49,162 nt of DNA, taken from Chloroflexota bacterium (lineage in GTDB: Bacteria > Chloroflexota > Dehalococcoidia > UBA2979). The notes under the pieces were generated by a model. It saw only the letters and a list, made by a program, of their open reading frames with translations. It searched no databases and had not been told where the DNA came from. Below, piece by piece: positions 1 to 7,000 of the stretch. Position numbers and translations under genes: made by a program. The first letter of the stretch is position 1, and each line of letters begins with the position of its first letter. The stretch lies in the NCBI GenBank assembly GCA_026713865.1, contig JAPONQ010000084.1:1-49162 (forward strand). The letters run 5' to 3'.

Positions 1-59
1 ACGGGGGGGAACGATGGTGGCCGTACCGGCCGACCGGGTGGTCAGGAGGGCCTCGCGGG

Positions 60-135
60 GTGGGCCAAAGCCCCTGGTTAAGTGGGCCAAAGCCTCTGGT
101 TAGATCGCGTCTTGGTGGGCTATAGGTCCTGGTTA
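60..135. repeat. Three-copy 21-bp repeat, IS21-type transposon end
   Basis: Three copies of a 21-bp unit that begins GTGGGC and ends CTGGTTA lie at 60-80, 82-102 and 115-135. The first two differ at one base (CCCC versus CTCT context) and the third is degenerate. Multiple short direct repeats of the GTGGGCCAA type are known from the termini of IS21-family elements. A remnant of an IS21 transposase lies at the other side of the island, which supports this reading. The element may end at the ACA around 139-141. The assignment to an IS end is inference; the repeat itself is plainly visible. Confidence 0.6.
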
Positions 136-828
136 TTCACACCCCTTCGGCAGCCAGTCGGCAACCTCGGTCAGGCAGTGCAGCTCTGGAGCGAGCATCT
201 GCGAGGTACGCGGGAACATGAGCAGTCGTGGACGAGCACCTTTCGAGAGTTCGGAGAGCGTGAGGTTGCGCTCGGTTGGCTCGACGATGGGGATGGGCGG
301 TTTGTCCTGCTCGATGGCCCCGTACTCACGCAGAACATGTTGACGCAGGATCGAGCTCGGGAACTGCTGGAGCGTCTGGTAGCGACTCGTCGCGCGATTG
401 GGTTCATCAAGGATCTCTCAGCGAACCCCTTGCTCGCAGCGATTGGGTATGCGCTCCGGCCCGGTGAGACCTTCGTGCTGAGCGATTGGAAGAACATTCT
501 CTCCGGTCGCTTTCAGACACGACAGGGCTACATCGGGACATGGGTCGAGCAACACGGTGAGAACCTGATCAGGGCGGTGTACAAGGTGCGTAGCAGGGCA
601 TTCGCCGTCGAGTGTCACGCCGAATGGCTGCCGCTCGCGTTTGCGATTCTCGAACACGACGATGGTGGAACGCTAGACCACAACATTCCGATGTTGCTAC
701 AAGTCGCAGACAATCACGTTCGCTCTCGGTTTAACGGAAATCGTGCGCGTGACGAAGTGATCGCTCGCTTTGCGTCGGCAGAACCGAGTCGCTTCCTTGC
801 ACTCACAAGCGAAAGGGACCTCCGCTGA
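82..828 (+). CDS. NurA-domain nuclease, probably 5'-truncated
   Basis: This reading frame resembles the central and C-terminal part of NurA, the 5'-3' exonuclease that works with the HerA translocase in DNA end processing. Visible landmarks are a VLLDG motif near residue 76, a lysine-aspartate motif (IKDLS) near 109, and the C-terminal DHNIPMLLQVADNH region near 200, which is typical of NurA. The N-terminal DG-containing segment that carries the first metal-binding aspartate of the family is absent, and at 248 residues the protein is shorter than usual NurA proteins. The GTG at 82 lies inside an IS21-like terminal repeat, so the first 20 or so residues are probably encoded by the transposon end. 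The gene is therefore either a truncated pseudogene or a chimeric protein. Its stop codon overlaps the proposed CTG start of herA. The family call rests on motif pattern and on the herA neighbour. Confidence 0.6.
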   Translation: MGQSLWLDRVLVGYRSWLFTPLRQPVGNLGQAVQLWSEHLRGTREHEQSWTSTFREFGEREVALGWLDDGDGRFVLLDGPVLTQNMLTQDRARELLERLVATRRAIGFIKDLSANPLLAAIGYALRPGETFVLSDWKNILSGRFQTRQGYIGTWVEQHGENLIRAVYKVRSRAFAVECHAEWLPLAFAILEHDDGGTLDHNIPMLLQVADNHVRSRFNGNRARDEVIARFASAEPSRFLALTSERDLR

Positions 829-2417
829 CTCAACTCATCCAAGTCGCTGACGAGCAGGGCACACCGACCGACATCGTAAGACTCGTGACGAGTGGGGAGC
901 AGCAACTCTTGCCGCTGTTCACTTACCTTATCTCGGAATCACCACCAAATCGGTTTTTTCTACAAATTGCGACTCCGAACCGCAATCTCAGCCGGTTTTC
1001 GCCACACCCATTCGACTCGATCGCATTGGCGCAGATGCTCTCGTTGCTGGGGGACAGGGGGTATGCGACCGACGCGATTGTCGCGAACGTGAGCTACTAC
1101 GACGCGAAGGTCGAGGCGGTCATCCGCGACGGCAAGGCCGGGACGGCCTTCACCCGCCCGACGACTGGTGCGGTCTGTCGCCCAGCGAACGGCGCGGAGA
1201 TCGTCGCGTGCCTCGAGTTGCCAACGAGCGGCGGACCAGCGACTCGAATTGGTCGCCTAGCGCAGTCGGGGGCCGCGCTTGTTCCAGTCCACGTTGACGA
1301 ACGGGTGCTTGACCACCACCTATTGGTGGCCGGTGCGACGGGATCAGGGAAGTCGCATCTTCTCTCCAACGTCGCGCATGCGGCCACCGCGATGGGCCGC
1401 TGCGTAATCCTCTTCGACCACAAGCCGGATCACCAGAACCACCACGAACCCAATGACGATGCAGACGAGCCAAAGTCGTTCGAGCTCGACGGTGACGGAA
1501 AAGGCTCCGTCCGGTATTGGACACTGGACGAGGACGATACGAATGTCGCGGCCACTTTGATCAGCGCTCGTGCCTCCGAGCTCGATCGGGCCATCCTAGC
1601 TGGAACCATTTTCTACCGCGGTGGCGAAGAGAATCAGGCTGAAGCCTTCGAGTGGATCGCGTCGGCCTTTGCGGATGACCAGCAAGGCGACTGGACGATA
1701 CACGGACTTAAGCAGTACATCCAGTCCACCCCGAATGGGGAGCTAAACAATCGCCTATTCGGTGCCGGTGGTGGCAGTCTCCATGGGGCAACCATGAACG
1801 CTGTGCGCAGAAAAATGGAAGCACCCGGGCGTATCCCTCCATTCCTTGATCCCCAACCCACCCCCGACTGGCAGGGGCGCCGTCGCCGGACCGGCAACAT
1901 AGACGAAGTGTTCCAAGCCGGCCTGAACGTGATTCGGATCAACGAGGAAAACTCGCGCGGATACGCACTATTTCTGGATCAGCTCCTGAGACGGGCCTCG
2001 GCGCTGCGAAGTGAGGCAACGCTCAATAACGCAACGCAGGCTCCACACCTCGAAGTGATCATCGACGAAGCCTCAGACATTTTCGCCGCTGAGTCACGTC
2101 ATCTACGCGAGGCCGCGAGCAGCCGTTTGTCAGAACAGGTAAGAAAGGGGCGTTCACTTCACATCGGATACGTGATCTCCGTCCAGAGCGCTGGCGACGT
2201 ACCCGAGCGAATTCGGAACAACCTAAACACGACTATCATCGGACGGCACCGCAACATGCGCGTACTCCGCGACGCATTGCCTACGGCGAAGGCGGAGATG
2301 CTCGACCAGGCTGACAAGCTCAACCCCGGCGAAATGTTTGTTGACATGTTTTCGGTTCGATCACTGCTCTCGTGCGAGATGGACATTTCGCCTTCGAAGC
2401 TGACCGTCGCCGAGTGA
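825..2417 (+). CDS. herA: HerA-type DNA-translocating ATPase
   Basis: The protein is a FtsK-HerA superfamily ATPase, a hexameric DNA pump that partners NurA. An N-terminal region like the HAS-barrel precedes a Walker A motif GATGSGKS (residues 170-177 counted from the CTG start) followed by LFDHKPDH. A Walker B segment LEVIIDEASDIF lies near residue 410, and an arginine-rich C-terminal segment with RIRNNLNTTIIGRHRN follows. The in-frame region before the first GTG (885) has no ATG, GTG or TTG back to the preceding stop, yet it reads like the family N-terminus (GTPTDIVRLV). A CTG at 825 overlaps the nurA stop as CTGA and has an AAAGGGA sequence about 7 bases upstream, whereas GTG 885 has no clear ribosome site. 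I therefore favour a CTG start giving 530 residues; the GTG start gives 510. The gene ends with a GTGA overlap with the methyltransferase. GC content is lower than in the rest of the window. Confidence 0.85.
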   Translation: MTQLIQVADEQGTPTDIVRLVTSGEQQLLPLFTYLISESPPNRFFLQIATPNRNLSRFSPHPFDSIALAQMLSLLGDRGYATDAIVANVSYYDAKVEAVIRDGKAGTAFTRPTTGAVCRPANGAEIVACLELPTSGGPATRIGRLAQSGAALVPVHVDERVLDHHLLVAGATGSGKSHLLSNVAHAATAMGRCVILFDHKPDHQNHHEPNDDADEPKSFELDGDGKGSVRYWTLDEDDTNVAATLISARASELDRAILAGTIFYRGGEENQAEAFEWIASAFADDQQGDWTIHGLKQYIQSTPNGELNNRLFGAGGGSLHGATMNAVRRKMEAPGRIPPFLDPQPTPDWQGRRRRTGNIDEVFQAGLNVIRINEENSRGYALFLDQLLRRASALRSEATLNNATQAPHLEVIIDEASDIFAAESRHLREAASSRLSEQVRKGRSLHIGYVISVQSAGDVPERIRNNLNTTIIGRHRNMRVLRDALPTAKAEMLDQADKLNPGEMFVDMFSVRSLLSCEMDISPSKLTVAE

Positions 2418-3550
2418 CGAGCGTGACTCAGCGTTGGATTCGGTCTCTCCGCCGCAGCACTGGCGACCCTGGATTGGCACTCGTCGAGCAAGGGCGACGC
2501 CTCGCCAGGGCACGTCGGGAGTTGTCACTCGACCGCTATCGCGACGTGCTCGCCGCCGTCGGCTTGAGTGAACGCGACGCGGATGCGCTGGCGAGGTACG
2601 CGACACACCTGTGGCCACTCGTCGAGGCAACGCCCGATGTCCGACTGCCGTTTCGAACCCGGACGCTCGCGGCGCTTGCTGAATGCCCGCTCGACATTCT
2701 CCTGCGCGCCGTGTCGGATGAAGTCATTAGACCATCGATGACAGAGGCAGACGCCAAGTCTCTCGTGCCGACGGCCAGCAGGCCCGTTTCCTCAGTGATC
2801 CGACCTAGCGACAGCTGGAACTTTGGGCGGCTCCAATGGCCGAGAATCGATGACGAGAACGGGTACGGCTACATCCCTGGCGACCTGTACGCCAACTGCC
2901 TCTGGTACTACGCACGCGACGGTGACATCGTTGTGGACCCAATGGCCGGCTCCGGCATGCTTCGACGAGTCTGGGACGATCGCGACCGCTGGCTTGGCAC
3001 CGATACGCTGAAGCTTGAGGTCATCATGTCCGATCTCGCACCGCGCGGTCCGTATAGGGGATCGATCATTGAGTGCGATCTGCTAGAGGCTTTCCCAGTC
3101 CCGCAGGCCGACTACATCATCCTCGACCCGCCGTATTGCGAGATCGTCGCGGGACAGTACTCCGACCTTGACTCCGACCTAGCGAACATGCCACCCGATC
3201 GGTGGTGCGAGGCGATGTCAACGGTCGCACAACGCTCTCGGGAGGCTCAGAGCGAGGGAGGGCGCTGTACAGTGATCGTCCCGAATCGACGCGGGCTCGC
3301 CGATGGTGAACGACTCCTCTTCCCCGAGCTGGTACGCCGCATTTGGTCAACGAGCGGCTACCGTCTGTACGATGTGGTTTACTCATCTCGCCGCATCCAG
3401 CGGCGCCAAGGTCGGAGAATGGCAATCCTCAACACGAAGGCCCGACAGTCACGGGTGCCTTTGACAGACATCTCAGAAATACTGACCTTTGACGTCATCG
3501 AGGACACCCCGTCCCCGCCACCCCCGCCCCGAAGCCCCATGCTCGCGTAG
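2414..3550 (+). CDS. DNA methyltransferase (adenine-N6/cytosine-N4 type) linked to HerA
   Basis: This is a predicted S-adenosylmethionine-dependent amino-methyltransferase acting on DNA. Motif I (DPMAGSG) is at residues 175-181 and the catalytic motif IV (DPPY) at 238-241, so the cofactor motif precedes the catalytic one. The first 120 residues are largely helical and charged and may be a specificity or DNA-binding region. The tail is proline-rich. The GTG at 2414 overlaps the herA stop as GTGA, which decides the start (378 residues); an earlier in-frame GTG at 2372 lies inside herA. No separate restriction endonuclease is present, so NurA with HerA may supply the nuclease arm and this enzyme the self-marking arm. 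The methyltransferase class is clear from the motifs; a defence role is inference from context. Confidence 0.8.
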   Translation: MTSVTQRWIRSLRRSTGDPGLALVEQGRRLARARRELSLDRYRDVLAAVGLSERDADALARYATHLWPLVEATPDVRLPFRTRTLAALAECPLDILLRAVSDEVIRPSMTEADAKSLVPTASRPVSSVIRPSDSWNFGRLQWPRIDDENGYGYIPGDLYANCLWYYARDGDIVVDPMAGSGMLRRVWDDRDRWLGTDTLKLEVIMSDLAPRGPYRGSIIECDLLEAFPVPQADYIILDPPYCEIVAGQYSDLDSDLANMPPDRWCEAMSTVAQRSREAQSEGGRCTVIVPNRRGLADGERLLFPELVRRIWSTSGYRLYDVVYSSRRIQRRQGRRMAILNTKARQSRVPLTDISEILTFDVIEDTPSPPPPPRSPMLA

Positions 3551-3639
3551 GTCCCACTAACATGCACATGGTCCGCACCCGAGGCGAACGGGTGCGCTGA
3601 AAGCGAGGCGGTGAGTGCGATGGCGGAGCACAGCACGGC

Positions 3640-4103
3640 CGGGCGCGCCACGAAGCCACGCGCGTCGTAACAGCGGTCGGCTTCGTGGCGGAGCTGCGGG
3701 CGCTCGGCGTGAACCCGCATGAGAATGACAAACTCCACTTCACCGTGCCGAGGTCGGCCTCGGCCTCCTCGCCCGGGGGATGAACATGCGGGATGGTCAC
3801 CTCCGCGCGGCTGGACTCGAGCTCGCGTCGCAGACGCGCACCGTCGCCTCGGCGACCGTCGCGCCGTGCTCATCGACAAGGCGCTCCCACACCCGCCGCG
3901 CCGTGTGGCGCTGCTTGCGCGGCGCGCCCAGGTCGGCGATGAGCCACTCACGGATCGTCGCCCTGTGGGGACCGAGCTTCGGCGCGGCGCGGGCCGCTGG
4001 CTTGCGCGGCGGCGGCGGCGCCGACTGCAGTGCCTGCCGAACGGCGCGCCGGTGTACGCGGTGGCGGCGCGTCGGCGCGCGGATGGACACGCCCCATCGT
4101 CAT
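3640..4103 (-). pseudogene. istA: IS21-family IstA transposase remnant
   Basis: Pieces of an IstA-type transposase can be read in different frames on the minus strand. A helix-turn-helix segment (SIRAPTRRHRVHRRAVRQAL) is followed by KLGPHRATIREWLIADL and by PRKQRHTARRVWERLVDEHG in one frame ending near 3800. The reading then moves to another frame with RRELESS and VHPPGEEAEADLG, and then to a third with GEVEFVI. At least two frameshifts are needed, the N-terminal segment is out of frame with its ATG at 4103 (preceded by a GAGGAG ribosome site), and the catalytic DDE core and istB are missing or unrecognisable. The element is dead. Together with the terminal-type repeats at 60-135 it suggests that the herA module was moved or bounded by IS21-like elements. 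Confidence 0.8.
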
Positions 4104-4348
4104 GACCGGCTCCTCACTTTCGTATGCGGACCTGCAAGCCTCGCGCCTGTAGCCCGCGAGTTTGCGAACCGGAGCCGAACACTCCATACGGTCTGAGGAG
4201 GACACCAATTGGAGATCAACTCGGGGCGGATTCGGGATAGAGGGGCCAACCGGGTCGCTTGATCGCGAGAATGGCCCCAAAATGGCCCCAACCGAGCCCA
4301 CACGGCACCATCCACAGGGTCCGAGAGCCCGATTTCAGGTTTGGAGAG
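4104..4348. other. Non-coding junction between IS remnant and tRNA-Asp
   Basis: I see no gene in this stretch. It contains a tandem direct repeat AATGGCCCCA at 4270-4279 and 4281-4290, close to the 3' end of the tRNA-Asp gene. The island side of the tRNA 3' end is where integrative elements usually insert, so this may be the scar of an older integration. No duplicated tRNA 3' segment was found to prove it. Confidence 0.4.
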
Positions 4349-4425
4349 TGGCGACCCCGATCGGATTCGAACCGACGATCTCCACCGTGACAGGGTGGCG
4401 TGTTGGACCGCTACACTACGGGGCC
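4349..4425 (-). tRNA. tRNA-Asp (GUC)
   Basis: The minus strand folds as a complete cloverleaf. The 7-bp acceptor stem begins GGCCCCG and pairs with CGGGGUC. A D-arm with GUGU/ACAC follows, then a 5-bp anticodon stem CCACC/GGUGG around a CUGUCAC loop with anticodon GUC, and a T-arm with UUCGAAU. The discriminator base is G, as expected for aspartate tRNA, and CCA is encoded in the DNA at 4349-4351. The 3' end faces the low-GC island at the left of the window. Confidence 0.95.
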
Positions 4426-4503
4426 GCGGGACCACGAGTACGGTAGCCGCGCCCCATCTGCCGGTCAACGCCGACCGACCTTCCTCGCCGCGGCGTGCCC
4501 CGA

Positions 4504-4509
4504 TAGACT
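4504..4509 (+). promoter_or_regulatory. Putative -10 element for the 85-residue membrane protein gene
   Basis: TAGACT lies 21 bases before the ATG at 4531, leaving room for a short leader with a GGGAGGG ribosome site. No clear -35 element is visible. Confidence 0.4.
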
Positions 4510-4530
4510 GGCGCGCGGGAGGGCAGCCCG

Positions 4531-4788
4531 ATGTCGAGAAGCCGTCGCAGCAGGCGCAGTCGCCGGGGACAGCCGCGTCCCACCGCCGCGCCCGCGACCG
4601 ACTCTCCACCGACGGAGGCGACGGAGCGTGAGGCGCACGCCGCCGCGGCGGCGAGCCCGATCCCGCGCCGGCGCCCGGGCCGGGCCAGCTACCCGCATAT
4701 CGGCGGCGAGCTCCGGCGCGTGCTGGGCGTCTCGCTGGCGAGCTTCGGGTTGCTGCTGCTCCTGATCGTCGTCGACAGGATGCAGTAG
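4531..4788 (+). CDS. Small tail-anchored membrane protein, unknown function
   Basis: This 85-residue protein has a very basic, Arg/Ser-rich N-terminus, a Pro/Ala/Glu-rich middle and one hydrophobic helix near residues 66-81 (VSLASFGLLLLLIVV) just before the C-terminus. It would sit in the cytoplasmic membrane by its tail with the charged part inside. The start is supported by GGGAGGG about 8 bases before the ATG and by a -10-like TAGACT upstream. It is convergent with the zinc-ribbon membrane protein gene on the other strand. I do not recognise a family, and the coding call rests on the ribosome site and the helix. Confidence 0.55.
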   Translation: MSRSRRSRRSRRGQPRPTAAPATDSPPTEATEREAHAAAAASPIPRRRPGRASYPHIGGELRRVLGVSLASFGLLLLLIVVDRMQ

Positions 4789-4799
4789 CCACGGGATCC

Positions 4800-5300
4800 C
4801 TAGCGCAGCCGGTCCCACGCGATCAGGATCCCGGCCGCGACCGCCACGAGGCCGCTCACGTCCCGGGTCACGAGATCCGGCTCACCGGAGACCACCAGAC
4901 GGACGATCCCGGCGGCAACGAGCGCGGCGATTGCGACGAGCTGCATCGCCTTCCCGCGCTTGCCCCCGGTGGCGAGGTCGATCGCGGCGGCGACGACGCG
5001 GCCGGCAGCGGCCCCGCCGAGGAAGGCGAGCACCAGCAGCACGATGCCGCCCCGCGGTGTCGGCTCGAGCAGCAGCGCGCCGGCGACGCCCAGCAGCGCG
5101 CCGAGCGGCAGTGCGGCCGCAATCGCCCTCGCATAGTGGCCGAGCGCCAGCTCGTACATCGGCGGGCGACGCACGGCGGCGCACGCCGCGCAGCGGAACC
5201 CGACCGGCGTCCCGACCATGCAGCGCGGACAGATGCGCTCCCCGCAGCGCTGACAGCCGAGCTCGGTCCCCGTCTCGAGGTGATCGCACGAGGCGGACAC
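4800..5300 (-). CDS. Zinc-ribbon plus four-helix membrane protein
   Basis: This 166-residue protein begins with a compact metal-binding segment containing CDH, CQRC, CPRC and CAAC within the first 45 residues, resembling the B-box or rhomboid-associated zinc ribbon. About four hydrophobic helices follow (for example ALPLGALLGVAGALLL and GIVLLVLAFLGGAAAGRVVAA). The GTG at 5300 is chosen because the Cys-rich motif starts directly after it and the upstream PHP gene ends 8 bases away at 5309. The two genes are therefore probably co-transcribed. No catalytic domain is visible, and the function is unknown; a membrane sensor or scaffold is possible. Confidence 0.7.
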   Translation of the reverse strand: MSASCDHLETGTELGCQRCGERICPRCMVGTPVGFRCAACAAVRRPPMYELALGHYARAIAAALPLGALLGVAGALLLEPTPRGGIVLLVLAFLGGAAAGRVVAAAIDLATGGKRGKAMQLVAIAALVAAGIVRLVVSGEPDLVTRDVSGLVAVAAGILIAWDRLR

Positions 5301-5308
5301 CGCGGAAC

Positions 5309-6190
5309 CTAGGGCGGGGGCCCGCCGGCGCGCGGGAGGGCCGGCTCCGGCACGCGGCAACCCCGGCGGCGCACTTCGTCGAGCAGCTGCTCCACCACGT
5401 CGTCGGGGAGGGGGATGTCGCCCGGCTCGCGGCCGCCCTCGCCGGCCAGCGCGTGGTAGTCGGATCCGCCGAGCGGAAAGAGGTCGAGGCTCAGCGCGAG
5501 CGCCCGCAGCTCCTCGACGACCTCCGGCGCGTAGTCCTTGTAGTAGACCTCCATCCCGAAGAGGCCCGCCGCGGCGAGCCGCCCCGCGATCGCCGGGTAG
5601 TCGCGCGAGAAGGACGGGTGGGCGAAGACGGAGACTCCGCCCGCCTCCGCGATCATCTCGAGCGCCTGCTCCGGCTCCAGCTTGTCCCGGCCCACGTAGG
5701 CGGGGCCCCCGTGCGCGAGGAAACGATCGAAGGCCTCCCGGATGCTCGCGACATGGCCGCGCTCGAGCAGCGCCTGCGCGATGTGCGGTCGCCCGATGGA
5801 GGCATCGCCAGCGATCTCCTGCACGCGCCGCCAGTCGATCGGGGCTCCGAGGCGCTCCAGGGCCCCCACGATCGCGCGGCCGCGCTCCACGCGACCCTCG
5901 CGGAAGCGCGCGAGCTCGGCCGTGAAGGCTGCGTGCTCCGGGTCGACGAAGAGCCCGAGGATGTGGAGCTCCGTCCCGGGGAGATCGCAGGAGAGCTCGA
6001 CGCCCGGGACGAGCCGCATCCCCGGCAGGTCGGCGGCCGCCTCGCGCGCCTCGGCGATCCCCTCGAGGGTGTCGTGGTCGGTGAGCGCGAGCACCCGCAC
6101 GCCGTTGCGCCAGGCGAGGCGAACGAGTTCGGCGGGCGCGAGCGTCCCGTCGGAGCGGGTCGAGTGCGTGTGGAAGTCGCCCCGGCTCAC
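5309..6190 (-). CDS. PHP-domain phosphoesterase (YciV/RNase AM type)
   Basis: The 293-residue protein carries the PHP metallo-phosphoesterase motifs in order: DFHTHSTRSDG at the N-terminus, LTDHDT near residue 38, GVELSCD near 64, FAHPSFSRD near 190 and GGSDYH near 245. Bacterial proteins of this size are 3',5'-nucleotide phosphatases or 5'-3' RNases such as YciV, which act on pAp-like nucleotides or on short 5' RNA ends. The start is GTG. It follows ymdB and rny on the same strand, and a cluster of three phosphoesterases suggests a role in RNA turnover, although the exact substrate cannot be fixed from sequence. Confidence 0.85.
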   Translation of the reverse strand: MSRGDFHTHSTRSDGTLAPAELVRLAWRNGVRVLALTDHDTLEGIAEAREAAADLPGMRLVPGVELSCDLPGTELHILGLFVDPEHAAFTAELARFREGRVERGRAIVGALERLGAPIDWRRVQEIAGDASIGRPHIAQALLERGHVASIREAFDRFLAHGGPAYVGRDKLEPEQALEMIAEAGGVSVFAHPSFSRDYPAIAGRLAAAGLFGMEVYYKDYAPEVVEELRALALSLDLFPLGGSDYHALAGEGGREPGDIPLPDDVVEQLLDEVRRRGCRVPEPALPRAGGPPP

Positions 6191-6223
6191 GCCGTCGCCC
6201 CGGGCCGGCCGGCGCCGCGACCG

Positions 6224-7000
6224 TCACACAACGAGGCACCCCCGGTCGACGCGCTGGATCGCGGTGGCCAGCCGCGTCTCCTCGTCGATCTCGATCACAA
6301 CCGACTGCAGCACGGCCTCCTCCCCGGAGGCGACCGGGAGGCGCGTGGGCATCCCCGTCAGGAAACGATCGATCACCGACTCCGCATCGTCACCGATGAT
6401 GGAGTCCCGGATCCCCGCCATGCCGAGATCCCCCACCTGCGCGGTGCCGCGCGGCAGCAGCCGCGCGTCGGCGGTCGGCGTGTGGGTGTGGGTCCCGACG
6501 ACCGCCGCGACGCGCCCGTCCAGGTACCACGCGAGCGCCTGCTTCTCGCTGCTCGCCTCGGCGTGGAAGTCGACGACGACCGGCTCGGGCCCCGGAAGCT
6601 GCTCCAGGAGCAGATCGGCGACCCTGAACGGGTCGTCCACCGGAACCGGCATGAAGACGCGGCCCATCAGGTTGATCACCGTCAACCCGCGCAGCGTCAG
6701 CACGCCGCGGCCCGGCGTCGCGTCGGGGTAGTTCGCCGGCCGCAGCACCGGCAGGTCGCCGTCGAGGGAGGGGACGAAGTCGCGCACGTCGAAGATATGG
6801 TTGCCGGAGGTCAGGACGTCGACGCCGGCGTCGAGCAGCTCCCTCGCCGTGCGCACCGTGAGGCCGCGCCCGGCGGCGGCATTCTCCCCGTTGGCGACGG
6901 CGACGTCGACGGAGAACTCGCGACGCAGCTCCGGGAGCAGCCGGGCCACGGCCCGGCGGCCCGGGCTCCCGACGACGTCCCCCACCATCAGGACGCGCAT
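6224..7000 (-). CDS. ymdB: YmdB-family metallophosphoesterase
   Basis: The 258-residue protein matches the TIGR00282/YmdB family of dinuclear-metal phosphodiesterases, which in Bacillus hydrolyse 2',3'-cyclic nucleotides and cAMP. Visible motifs are GDVVGSPGR at the start, ANGENAA, TSGNHIFD, VDFHAEASSEK and VGTHTHTPTADA, which supply the metal ligands. Its ATG overlaps the rny stop by one base (TGATG), giving tight translational coupling. The rny-ymdB pair is a common bacterial arrangement linking RNA decay with cyclic nucleotide clearance. Confidence 0.93.
   Translation of the reverse strand: MRVLMVGDVVGSPGRRAVARLLPELRREFSVDVAVANGENAAAGRGLTVRTARELLDAGVDVLTSGNHIFDVRDFVPSLDGDLPVLRPANYPDATPGRGVLTLRGLTVINLMGRVFMPVPVDDPFRVADLLLEQLPGPEPVVVDFHAEASSEKQALAWYLDGRVAAVVGTHTHTPTADARLLPRGTAQVGDLGMAGIRDSIIGDDAESVIDRFLTGMPTRLPVASGEEAVLQSVVIEIDEETRLATAIQRVDRGCLVV

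Noticed and set aside
60-135. Three direct repeats as a CRISPR array
   Set aside because: Gaps between copies are 1 and 12 bases, not spacers, and no cas genes are present.
4229-4348. Duplicated tRNA-Asp 3' end as an attachment site
   Set aside because: Only a short CGGATTCG match was seen; no copy long enough to be an att repeat was found in the island.
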